DNA of 64,000 nt from Aulostomus chinensis (lineage: Eukaryota; Chordata; Actinopteri; Syngnathiformes; Aulostomidae). Made by a program: the position numbers and the translations under genes. Shown piece after piece: positions 38,081-49,100 of the stretch. A model generated the notes under the pieces. It ran no database searches, had not been told where the DNA came from, and saw nothing but the letters and a program-made list of their open reading frames with translations. Each line of letters starts with the position of its first letter. Within the stretch, counting starts at the first letter, position 1. The DNA is taken from contig JBBMOA010000001.1 in NCBI GenBank assembly GCA_037954235.1, forward strand, positions 2,221,001-2,285,000. Reading direction: 5' to 3'.

Positions 38081-38160
38081 GGGGGGGGGGGGGGGGGGCG
38101 ATCCCAGGTGACGTTGTTCAAGAGGCAGGGTTCACCCTGGACAGGTCACCAGTCCATCAG
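38081..38160 (-). mobile_element. Fragment of the common teleost dispersed repeat, with a G18 run
   Basis: Eighteen G at 38081-38098, then GCGATCCCAGGTGACGTTG and AGGGTTCACCCTGGACAGGT. It is almost identical to the copy at 29585-29648. Confidence 0.75.
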
Positions 38161-38248
38161 GAGAAATGAGGTGGTCGGTATCATGCAACCTAAAGTAAAA
38201 CATTAGTCAGGTCAAATTCAGATTAAAGCAAGAGTCTCCAGATCAAAG

Positions 38249-38332
38249 TCAGAATTCCTGATGATGTCATCAGGGCTTTGACAGTAGCTAGAATTCTGTC
38301 TTTGATCTCAGGAGGACATGACAGAAACACAA
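38249..38332 (+). repeat. ~300-bp dispersed repeat, copy 3 (truncated)
   Basis: TCAGAATTCCTGATGATGTC to AGGAGGACATGACAGAAACAC follows 29651-29735 closely, then stops at AATTTAGAAAAG. Confidence 0.85.
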
Positions 38333-38352
38333 TTTAGAAAAGTATATGAGAC

Positions 38353-38640
38353 CACGGCAGCATGATGGTTTAGGGGTCAGCACTGTGGCCTCACAGCAAG
38401 AAGGTTCTGGGTTTGAGTCCAGGCTCGGGTGCAGAATCTGCATGTTCTCCCCGTGCATGCGTGGGTTCTCTCTGGGTACTCCGGCTTCTTCCGACCGTCC
38501 AAAGACATGTAATTTGGGATGAGGCTGATTGGACACTCTAAATTGACTGTAGATGTGAGTGTGAATGGTTTTGGTGACCTGTCCAGGGTGAACCCCGCCT
38601 CTGGCCCGTAGATGCTGGGATAGGCTCCAGACCCCTCGAC
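38353..38640 (+). mobile_element. Longest copy of the common teleost dispersed repeat
   Basis: Landmarks in order: GGTCAGCACTGTGGCCTCAC, AGCAAGAAGGTTCTGGG, TTTGAGTCC (B-box-like), GCATGTTCTCCCCGTGCATG, CGTGGGTTCTCTCTGGGTAC, CAAAGACATG, GAATGGTTTTGGTGACCTGT, CCAGGGTGAACCCCGCCTC and GGGATAGGCTCCAG. I recognise this as a repeat found very widely in teleost genomes but do not assign a formal family name. Fragments elsewhere in the island belong to it. Confidence 0.85.
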
Positions 38641-38812
38641 CATCAATGTAGGTCTTTTGTTAATTGCATGCCACATGAAATTATTAGTGGTCACTTTTCT
38701 AGCAACAGTCTCACAGTGGCAAGACAAGAACACTTCTACTTTTGATGATGACAGTTTGTTCAACACTAAACTTCATCCAGTACCATGTTGTCAAACACTG
38801 GAACCTCCACAG

Positions 38813-38885
38813 CACCTGAACAGGGACTTGAACCCTGGACCCTCACATTAAAAGTCTGATGCTCTACCGTCTGAGCTCCTCAGGC
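38813..38885 (-). tRNA. tRNA-Lys(TTT), damaged, possible pseudogene
   Basis: A 73-nt tRNA on the minus strand following vertebrate Lys(TTT): GAGCTCAG D-arm start, GGTAGAGC, anticodon loop CTTTTAA (TTT, complement at 38850-38852), T-arm CAGGG-TTCAAGT-CCCTG. Defects: the universally conserved T8 is G, the fourth anticodon-stem pair is G-G (GTGA where TCTGA is expected), and the first acceptor pair is G-T. B box intact. No TTTT follows. The loss of T8 with a broken anticodon stem makes normal function doubtful. Confidence 0.88.
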
Positions 38886-39128
38886 TCTTTCTACAGCATT
38901 GAGACAGGAACAGAAACACCTGTGAAGGTCAAACTGATGCTTTCTTGACTTGTTCAGTCCTCCATGTTGAAGTCCACCATGCTTTTGATTGGCTCTGATT
39001 CTCTGTGGCAAAATCCAACAAGAGGCTCCAAAAATGTCCTGAATGTCACAAGAATGCACAGGACAAGATGTTAGTTTCCTTCATGTCTGCAGTTCCTCCA
39101 CTGGAAAGTAAAGTCAATGCTGCTCCTC

Positions 39129-39201
39129 TGCTGAAACCTGGGATCGGACCAGGGACCTTTAGATCTTCAGTCTAAGGCTCTCCCAACTGAGCTGGTTCAG
39201 T
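39129..39201 (-). pseudogene. tRNA-Phe(GAA) pseudogene
   Basis: Minus-strand 73-mer closely matching vertebrate tRNA-Phe: AGCTCAGTTGGGAGAGC D-arm, anticodon arm TTAGA-CTGAAGA-TCTAA with GAA (complement at 39166-39168), CCCTGG...CCCAGG T-stem. The first acceptor pair is A-C and the seventh C-T. The T-loop begins TCCGATC, so the invariant T55 (pseudouridine in the RNA) and the B box are broken. Promoter and structure are both hit, so it is probably not expressed. It lies 243 bp from the damaged tRNA-Lys, on the same strand. Confidence 0.85.
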
Positions 39202-39277
39202 TCTGAGTGAGGGCCCTGCTTCTCTCATTTATAATCTCTTCCACTCTCACTGGACCTTAGAGAGGATTGGAGCTTCT

Positions 39278-39360
39278 GAAGTCCTGACACATTGAACAGT
39301 TCTCCAGGACCATTTTTGATGAAGGTCTGGATCACACCAGCCTTTTTTGTTTGTCTTCTT
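39278..39360 (+). repeat. 83-bp exact direct repeat, copy 1
   Basis: GAAGTCCTGACACATTGAAC through GTTTGTCTTCTT is identical to 40140-40222, 862 bp downstream. Not recognised. Confidence 0.95.
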
Positions 39361-39995
39361 GCACCACCGTGCCGCCCCTACTAGTCGTCTACATATCAGT
39401 GTTCTCAGTACTGCACGAACATTCACATCAGTATTGTGCTAATATTTTATTTCCTGGCTCTTCAATCCTCCTATTATGAAGTTGATTGCTTCAGCGACCA
39501 GGAGACGTTATCATTGGCAGCTAGTTTACTATTATTGCTGCTGCTGTTGTTGGTTGTGTGTCTGTCTTCCATCCCCCTGTCCCTCTGTCTTTCTCTCTGC
39601 TTGTCTTTCACCCTCATTTTGTTCCCATCTTTTTGTCATTCTCTCCCTCCTTTCTCTCTGTCTTTTGTCTTTCCTTCTCTATATTTGTCTTCTGCTGTCT
39701 GTCCTGTCCTGCTCTCTTTCAACAACCAACCAGTCAAAGCAGACGTCCGGTTAAAAAAATATGATAAAAGAACTCTTGGTTTGATTTGGCTTGAGACATG
39801 AAGAAGATAGGATTGTTTTCCTTTCATTTTAGAAGCTTTTCCAGATTCATGAAAAGATCATCAATCAGAGCAGTATTTCAGACAGACTTCTGGTCCGTGA
39901 GGACGAGGAATCCAGCACAGATCCACAGAACTCCAACTGCCATCTTTGATGGTTCCTTTACAGTCTGTAGGGTGGAGAGATCCTCCTGAGTCTGG
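39361..39995. other. Unannotated stretch between exact direct repeats
   Basis: A pyrimidine-rich part (39540-39720) gives overlapping low-complexity frames. No supported gene. Confidence 0.4.
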
Positions 39996-40139
39996 CTTGG
40001 AATGTTTGTCTGTGGATGTGTTGGCCCTGTGATGGACTGGTGACCTGTCCAGGGTGAACACGGCCTGTCGCCCAAAAGCTGCTGGGATAGGCTCCACCCC
40101 CTCATGACCCTGAACAGGATAAGCAGAAGACAATGGACA
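39996..40139 (+). mobile_element. 3' part of the common teleost dispersed repeat
   Basis: TGATGGACTGGTGACCTGTC, CAGGGTGAACACGGCCTGTC, GGGATAGGCTCCACCCCCTC and AGGATAAGCAGAAGACAATG match the tail of the repeat at 38353-38640 and its inverted copy at 29538-29648. Confidence 0.8.
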
Positions 40140-40222
40140 GAAGTCCTGACACATTGAACAGTTCTCCAGGACCATTTTTGATGAAGGTCTGGATCACACC
40201 AGCCTTTTTTGTTTGTCTTCTT
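40140..40222 (+). repeat. 83-bp exact direct repeat, copy 2
   Basis: Identical to 39278-39360. It begins exactly where the dispersed repeat ends. Confidence 0.95.
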
Positions 40223-40459
40223 CCAGTGTCCTCAACATTGTGTGAGCCAATAATTCCACATCTGTACCAGACACACCTCTGGTTGGTGGGTTGATGGATC
40301 TTTCTGTTCTAACAGTGTCTTTTATCTTGCTTTTATCTTTTCTATCTTTTCTTTGTATCTGCATTCTGTGGTGCACGGTGGCTCTGGAAGAGCGCTCTAA
40401 CTATTGTCACTGTACCCCCCCCCCATACAACGAAAATAAAAGATTCTGATTCTGAGTCT

Positions 40460-40460
<1 letters not shown>

Positions 40461-40518
<58 letters not shown>
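40461..40518 (+). repeat. (AC)29 microsatellite
   Basis: Twenty-nine uninterrupted AC dinucleotides. Protein frames across it are artefacts. Confidence 0.98.
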
Positions 40519-40521
<3 letters not shown>

Positions 40522-41994
40522 TATCAACATGATGTTCCGAATGTTTCACTGTCTGTGGTTGTCCAGCTCTCCTTGCCTCTTCACTGTCATTGTCAGAACT
40601 CTGAGCAGTCTTCCTCTCCAGGTGATGTCTCTGAGTGATGATGATTGCTGTCTGTTCAACCAGCTTCATTTGTTGATATCTGAGAAGGACTGAAGACAGC
40701 AAAGTGTCCTGATTGGCCAACAACCCCTCACAGGTCAAAGGTCACTGCTCTGAGGCGGACCAGTTTACTGTAACAGTGGTGGCACCATCCACTGCTGGCG
40801 CTCTCTTCAGTGCTTCTTGTTTCTGCCCTTTGTGTGTGAGCTCCTAGAGCAGCTGGTCCGGCTCCTCCCCCTTTTCTTTTCTATTCCTCTAATTTATTTT
40901 TTTGATTTTCTGTTTTTGTAATTCATCATCGATCTCGGCTCACGGTCGCTACACTCTTGACCTCCTGTGAGCCTTGAAGAGAGAGAAGCCACCTTTGTGT
41001 CGGAGAAGAGCAGCTTAGTCCAGGCAGCCAGCAGCCTGAGACCAGAGGGTAGCCCATCAACGCGCTTCCCTTCTTCATCGAGCGAATCTCAGCGGGAGCC
41101 ACGGTCGACGAGGTGGAGGCTTTGGAGGCCGTCCTCCCACCAGTTCGTTGGAGAGGCGTCGTACATCGATGGGAGAATCCAGCTGAGAACGTAAGCCGGT
41201 TACGTTGGTTTTCACCGATTCAGGCCTGGACTCCTGTCTCGCTGCCAAACTCCGCCTGACTCCGTAGAGCTGGTCAGCCTCCACTCAGTCCTCTTCATTT
41301 GGTTGGAGGTCACCATCGTTCATCCTACACACCTTTCCACCTGCCTCTTACGTTCTTACGTTCTTACGTTCTTCTTTGTTACGTTGGTTTTCACCGATTG
41401 GACAACTGGACAACTCATTCATTCATGCAAGCCACTGATCCACAAGACCTCATTGATGAGCTTCAACCTGAGACTGATTGTTTCTCATTGGACGAGACAC
41501 CCATTCAATGAGACTCATTGTCAGTCCATTGAAATCTACTGGTGTTCCTGGTGAGTTGATTTAACAACATGAGCTGACAGAATCTACGTTCAGGTAGGAA
41601 CCACCACATCCAGGGGTCTGGACCTTTGAGCAGGCAGAGCCATCAAAGTAGCAGACTAAGCTAGCAGACATTAGCATTGAGAAGAAACTGATACCTGAGC
41701 CTACTTTTGGGTCTGGTCAGGTGATGACACAATAATATGACATCATTGTCAGACTGACGCCTGCTCAACACTGACCAAACGCCACCCTATTGCATTGTGG
41801 GAAATTTCTGCTTGGCTCGCGTCCATCAAAACACACAAAGAAATTTCTCCAGAATCAGGATTGACAGTGGATACAACTGAGTCCACACTGGTTTTTCATT
41901 CTGAGTCGGGTGCAGGTGTGGAATTTCAGACACAGTCTGTGTTTGTGTTGTTCATTCAGTGATTTTTCTTACAATTCCCAATCAAAGCCCCACA
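40519..41994. other. Unannotated flank next to the right array
   Basis: A GC-richer part at 40940-41300 contains CGATCTCGGCTCACGGTCGC and similar CpG-bearing words. GTTACGTTGGTTTTCACCGA occurs at 41199 and again at 41378, with three CTTACGTT units at 41347-41370. This resembles the 5' untranslated region of a retroelement or an old promoter, but nothing decides it. No supported gene. Confidence 0.4.
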
Positions 41995-44820
41995 TTGCTA
42001 ATGAACTCAAAATGATGCTAACAGTAATGTAGTGATAGTTGCTAATAAACTAAGTGATGCTGATAGTCATGTGGTTAGAGTTGCTTCGAACTTCAAAGTA
42101 ATGCGACAGTGATTTCAGAAGAATTGCTAATGATCTCAAAATGATGCGACAGTGATGTCGTAAGAATTGCTAATAAACTCAAAACGATGCAAACAGTAAT
42201 GTAGTGATAGTTGCTAATAAACTCAGTGATGCTTAAAGTCATGTAGTAAGAGTTGCTAAAAACCACAAAATAATGCGACTGTGATGTCGGAAGAATTGCT
42301 CATGATCTCAAAATGATGCGACGGTAATCTAGTAAGAGCTGCTAATAAATTCAAAATGATGCTAACAGTAATGTAGTGAAAGTTTCGAATAACCTCAAAG
42401 TGATGCTGACAGTCATGTGGTTAGAGTTTCGAGTAACCTAAAAATGATGCGGACAGTAATGTATTAAGAGTTGCTAATAACCTCAAAATAATGCGACAGT
42501 GATTTCAGAAGAATTTCTAATGAACTCAAAATGATGCTAACAGTAACGTAGTGATAGTTGCTAATAAACTCAGTGATACTTACAATAATGTAGTAAGAGT
42601 TTCAAACTCCCTCAAAATGATGCTGACAGTCATGTAGTAAGAGTTGCTACTGAACTCAAAATAATGCGACAGTGATGTCGGAAGAGTTGCTAATGAACTC
42701 AAAATGATGCTAAAGTGATGTAGTAAGAGATGCTAAAAAACAAAAAATGATGCTGACGGTAATGTAGGAAGAGTGGAAACTAACGTTAAAATGATGCTAC
42801 ACTGATGTCATAAGAATTGCTAATAAACTCAAAATGATGCTAACAGTAATGTAGTAAGTGTTTCAAACTACCTCAAAGTGATGCTGACAGTCATGTAGTC
42901 AGAGTTGCTACGAACCTCAAAATAATGCGACAGTGATGTTGGAAGAATTGCGAATGGTCTCAAAATGATGCGACAGTGATGTAGCAAGAATTGCTAATGA
43001 ACTCAAAATGATGCTAACTGTAATGGAATGAAAGTTTCGAATAACCTCAAAGTGATGCTGACAGTCATATAGTAAGAGTTGCTACAAAACTCAAAATAAT
43101 GCGACAGCGATGTCGGAAGAATTGCTAATGAACTCAAAATGATGCTGACGGAAATCTAGTAAGAGCTGCTAATAATCTCAAAATGATGCTACAGTGATGT
43201 TGTAAGAATTGCGAATGATATCAAAATGATGTGACGGTCATGTAGTAAGAATTGCTAATGAACTCAAAATAATGCCAACAGTAATGTAGCGATAGTTGCT
43301 AATAAACTCAGTGATGCTTACAGTAATGTCGTAAGTGTTTCGAATAACCTCAAAGTGATGTTGACAGTCAAATAAGAGTTGATACTAACCTAAAAATAAT
43401 GCAACAATAAAGAAGTAAGAGTTGCTACGAAACTCCAAATAATGCGACAGTGATGTCAGAAGAATTGCTAATGAACTCAAAGTGATGCTAACAGTAATGG
43501 AGTGAACGTTTCGAATAACCTCAAAGTGATGCTGACAGTCATGTAGTAAGTGTTGCTACGAACCTCAAAATATTGCGACAGTGATATCGGAAGAATTGCT
43601 AATGAACTCAAAATGATGCTAACAGTAATGTAGTGATAGTTGCTAATAAACTCAGTGTTGCTTACAGTCATGTAGTAAGAGTTTCGAACAACCTCAAAGT
43701 GATGCTGACAGTCATGTAGTAAAAGTTGCTAATGAACTCAATTTAATGCTACAGTGATGTCGTAAGAATTGCTAATAAACTCAAAATGACGCTAACAGTA
43801 ATGTAGTGACAGTTGCTAATAAATTCAAAGTGATGCTGGCAGTAATGTAGTAAGAGTTGCTATGAACCTTTAAATAATGCAACAATAATGAAGTAAGAGT
43901 TGCTACGAACCTCAAAATAATGCGTAAGGGATTTCGGAAGAATTGCTAATGATCTCAAAATGATGCGACAGTGATGTAGTAAGAATTGCTAATGAACTCA
44001 AAATGATGCTAAATGTAATGGAGTGAAAGTTTCAAATAACCTCAAAGTGATGCTGACAGTCATGTAGTGACAGTTGCTTCTAACCTCAAAATGATGCTAA
44101 CAGTAATGGAGTGAACGTTTCGAATAACCTCAAAGTGATGCTGATAGTCATGTGGTTTGAGTTGCGAGTAAATTAAAAATGATGCTGACAGTGATGTCGT
44201 TAGAATTGCGATTGAACTCAAAACGATGCTAACAGTAACGTAGTGATAGTTGCTAATAAACTCAGTGATGCTTACAGTAATGTAGTAAGTGTTTGGAACA
44301 ACCTCAAAGCGATGCTGACAGTCATGTAGTAAGAGTTGCTACTAACCTCAAAATGATGCTAACAGTAATGTAGTGATAGTTGCTAATAAACTCAAATATT
44401 GCTGACAGTAATTTAGTAAGTGTTTCGAACAACCTCAAAGTGATGCTGACAGTAATGTGGTAAGAGTTGCTACGAACCTAAAAAAAATGCGAAAGTGATG
44501 TCGGAAGAATTTCTAATGATCTCAAAATGATGCGACAGTGATGTAGTAAGAATTGCTAATGAACTCAAAATGATGCTAAAAGTAATGGAGTGAAAGTTTC
44601 GAATAACCTCAAAGTGATGCTGACAGTCATGTAGTAAGAGTTGCTACGAACCTCAAAATAATGCGACAGTCATGTAGTAAGAGTTGCTACGAACCTCAAA
44701 ATATTGCGACAGTGATGTCGGAAGAATTGCTAATGAACTCAAAATGATGCTAACAGTAATGTAGTGATAGTTGCGAATCAACTCAGTGATGCTTATAGTA
44801 ATGTAGTCAGTGTTTCGAAC

Positions 44821-46124
44821 AACCTCAAAGTGATGCTGACAGTCATGTAGTAAGAGTTGCTAATGAACTCAAAATAATGCGACAGTGATTTAGTAAAAAT
44901 TGCTAATGAACTCAAAATGATGCTCAAAGTAATGTCGTGAAAGTTTCGAATTACCTCAAAGTGATGCTTACAGTCATGTAGTAAGTGTTGCTACAAACCT
45001 CAAAATATTTTGACAGTGATGTCGGAAGAATTGCTAATGAACTCAAAATGATGCTAACAATAATGGAGTGAACATTTCGAATAACCTCAAAGTGATGCTG
45101 ACAGTCATGTAGTAAGTGTTGCTACGAACCTCAAAATATTGCGACAGTGATGTCGGAAGAATTGGTAATGATCTCAAACTGATGGGACAGTGATGTCGGA
45201 AGAATTGCTTACAAACTCAAAATGATGCTAACAGTAATGGAGTGATAGTTGCTAATCAACTCAGTGATACTTACAGCTATGTAGTAAGTGTTTCAAACAA
45301 CCTCAAAGTGATGCTGACAGTCATGTAGTAAGAGTTGCTATGAACCTCAAAATAATGCGACAGTGATGTCAGAAGAATTGGTAAAGATCTCAAACTGATG
45401 CAACAATGATTTAGTATGAATTGCTAATGAACTCAAAATGGTGCTAACATTAATGGAGTGAAAGTTTCGAATAACCTCAAAGTGATGCTGACAGTCATGT
45501 AGTAAGAGTTGCTAATGAACTCAAAATAATGCGACAGTGATTTAGTAAAAATTGCTAATGAACTCAAAATGATGCTCAAAGTAATGTCGTGAAAGTTTCG
45601 AATTACCTCAAAGTGATGCTTACAGTCATGTAGTAAGTGTTGCTACAAACCTCAAAATATTTTGACAGTGATGTCGGAAGAATTGCTAATGAACTCAAAA
45701 TGATGCTAACAATAATGGAGTGAACATTTCGAATAACCTCAAAGTGATGCTGACAGTCATGTAGTAAGTGTTGCTACGAACCTCAAAATATTGCGACAGT
45801 GATGTCGGAAGAATTGGTAATGATCTCAAACTGATGGGACAGTGATGTCGGAAGAATTGCTTACAAACTCAAAATGATGCTAACAGTAATGGAGTGATAG
45901 TTGCTAATCAACTCAGTGATACTTACAGCTATGTAGTAAGTGTTTCAAACAACCTCAAAGTGATGCTGACAGTCATGTAGTAAGAGTTGCTATGAACCTC
46001 AAAATAATGCGACAGTGATGTCAGAAGAATTGGTAAAGATCTCAAACTGATGCAACAATGATTTAGTATGAATTGCTAATGAACTCAAAATGGTGCTAAC
46101 ATTAATGGAGTGAAAGTTTCGAAT
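44821..46124 (-). repeat. 652-bp tandem duplication, apparently identical copies
   Basis: About 44821-45472 and 45473-46124 share every rare variant I checked, including GATGCTCAAAGTAATGTCG, CAAAATATTTTGACAGTG, GATGGGACAGTGATGTCGG and TTACAGCTATGTAG, always at an offset of 652. About 15 monomers; very recent. Confidence 0.92.
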
Positions 46125-49100
46125 AACCTCAAAGTGATGCTGACAGTCATGTAGTAAGAGTTAATACGAACCTCAAAATATTGCGACTGATGTCGGAAGA
46201 ATTGCTAATGATCTCAAAATGATGCGACAGTGATGTAGTAAGAATTGCTAATGAACTCAAAAGGGTGCTAACAGTCATGGAGTGAAAGTTTCGAATAACC
46301 TCAAAGTGATTCTGACAGACATGTGGTTTGAGTTGCGAGTAAATAAAAAATGATGCTGACAGTGATGTCGTAAGAATTGCTATTGAACTCAAAACGATGC
46401 TAACAGTAATGTAGTAAGAGTTTCGAATAACCTCAAAGTGATGCTGACAGTCATGTAGTAAGAGTTGCTACGAACCTCAAAATAATGTGACAGTGATGTC
46501 AGAAGAATTGCAAAAGATCTCAAAATGATGCGACAGTGATTTAGTAAGATTTGCTAATGAACTCAAAATGATGCTAACAGTAATGGAGTGAACATTTCGA
46601 ACAACCTCAAAGTGATGCTGACAGTCATGAAGTAAGAGTTGCTACGAACCAAAAAAATAATGCGACAGTGATGTCAGAAGAATTGCTAATGATCTCAAAA
46701 TGATGCTACAGTGATTTAGTAAGAATTTCTAATGATCTCAAAATGATGCTACAGTGATGTCAGAAGAATTTGTAATGATCTCAAAATGATGCTAACAGTA
46801 ATGGAGTGAAAGTTTCGAATAACCTCAATGTGATGCTGACAGACATGTAGTAAGAGTTAATACGAACCTTAAAATATTGCGACAGTGATGTCGGAAGAAT
46901 TGCTTATGATCTCAAAATGATGCGACAGTGATGTCGGAAGAATTGCTCATGAACTCAAAATGATGCTAACAGTAATGGAGTGAACGTTTCGAACAACCTC
47001 AAAGTGATGCTGACATTAATGTAGTAAGAGTTTCTACGAACCTCAAAATAATGCGACAGTGATGTCGGAAGAATTGCTCATGATCTCAAAATGATGCGAC
47101 AGTGATGTAGTAAGAATTGCTAATGAACTCAAAATGATGCTAACAGTAATGGAGTGAAAGTTTCGAATAACCTCAAAGTGATGCTGACAGTCATGTAGTA
47201 AGAGTTGCAACGAACCTCAAAATAATGTGACAGTAATGTAGTAAAAGTTGCTATGAACCTCAAAATATTTCGACACTGATGTCGGAGGAATTTCTAATGA
47301 ATCAAGATGATGCTAACAGTAATGTAGTGATAGTTGCTAATCAACTCAGTGATGCTTACAGTAATGTAGTAAGTGTTTCGAACAACCTCAAAGTGATGCT
47401 GACAGTCATGTAGTAAGAGTTGCTATGAACCTCAAAATAATGCTTCAGTGATGTAGTAAGAGTTGCTCATGAACTCATAAGGGTGCTAACAGTAATGGAG
47501 TGAAAGTTTCGAATAACCTCAAAGTGATGCTGACAGTCATGTGGTTTGAGTTGCGAGTAAATAAAAAATGATGCTGACAGTGATGTCGTAAGAATTGCTA
47601 TTGAACTCAAAACGATGCTAACAGTAATGTAGTGATAGTTGCTAATCAACTCAGTGATGCTGACAGCAATGTAGTAAGAGTTGCTACGAACCACAAAATA
47701 ATGCGACAGTGATGTCAGAAGAATTGCTAAAGATCTCAAAATGATGCTACAGTGATTTAGTAAGAATTGCTAATGAACTCAAAATGATGCTAACATTAAT
47801 GGAGTGAAAGTTGTTAATAAACTCAAAGTGATGCTGACAGTAATGTAGTAGGAGTTGCTACGAACCTTTAAATAATGCAAGAGTAATGTAGTAAGAGTTG
47901 CTACGAACATCAAAATAATGCGACAGTGATGTCAGAAGAATTGCTAATGATCTCAAAATGATGCGACAGTGATGTAGTAAGAATTGCGAATGAACTCAAA
48001 ATGATGCTAACAGTAATGGAGTAAACGTTTCGAATAACCTCAAAGTGATGCTGACAGTCATGTGGTTTGAGTTGCGAGTAAATAAAAAATGATGCTGACA
48101 GTGATGTCGTAAGAATTGCTATTGAACTCAAAACGATGCTAACAGTAATGTAGTGATAGTTGCTAATAAACTCAGTGATGCTTACAGTAATGTAGTAAGA
48201 GTTTCAAACGACCTCAAAGTGATGCTGACAGTCATTTAGTAAGACTTGCTAATGAACTCAATTGAATGCTACTGTGATGTCGTAAGAATTGCTAATGAAC
48301 TCAAGATGATGCGAACAGTAATGTAGTGATAGTTGCAAATAAACTCAGTGTTGCTTACAGTAATGTAGTAAGAGTTTCAAACGACCTCAAAGTGATGCTG
48401 ACAGTCATGTAGCAAGTGTTTCGAACAACTTCAAAGTGATGCTGACAGTCATGTAGTAAGACTTGCTAATGAACTCAATTGAATGCGACTGTGATGTCGT
48501 AAGAATTGCTAATGAACTCAAAATGATGCTAACAGTAATGGAATGAAAGTTTCGAATAACCTCAAAGTGATGCTAACAGTAATGTAGTGATAGTTGCTTA
48601 TCAACTCAGTGATGCTTACAGTAATGTACTAAGTGTTTCGAACAACCTCAAAGTGATGCTAACAGTCATGTAGCAAGAGTTGCTACGAACCTCAAAATAA
48701 TGCGACAGTAATGTAGTAAAAGTTGCCACAAACCTCAAAATATTGCGACAGTGATGATGGAAGGATTGCTAATGAACTCAAAATGATGCTAACAGTAATG
48801 TAGTGATAGTTGCTAATCAACTCAGTGATGCTTACAGTAATGTACTAAGTGTTTCGAACAACCTCAAAGTGATGCTGACAGTCATGCAGTAAGAGTTGCT
48901 ACGAACCTCAAAGTAATGCGACAGTGATGTCAGAAGAATTGCAAAAGATCTCAAAATGATGCGACAGTGATTTAGTAAGAATTGCTAATGAACTCAAAAT
49001 GATGCTAACAGTAATGGAGTGAAAGTTTCGAATAACCTCAAAGTGATGCTGACAGTCATGTAGTAAGAGTTTCTATGAACCTCAAAATAATGCGACAGTA

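Noticed and set aside
40342..40738. Frames with a valine-cysteine run
   Set aside because: Translation of the (AC)29 microsatellite.
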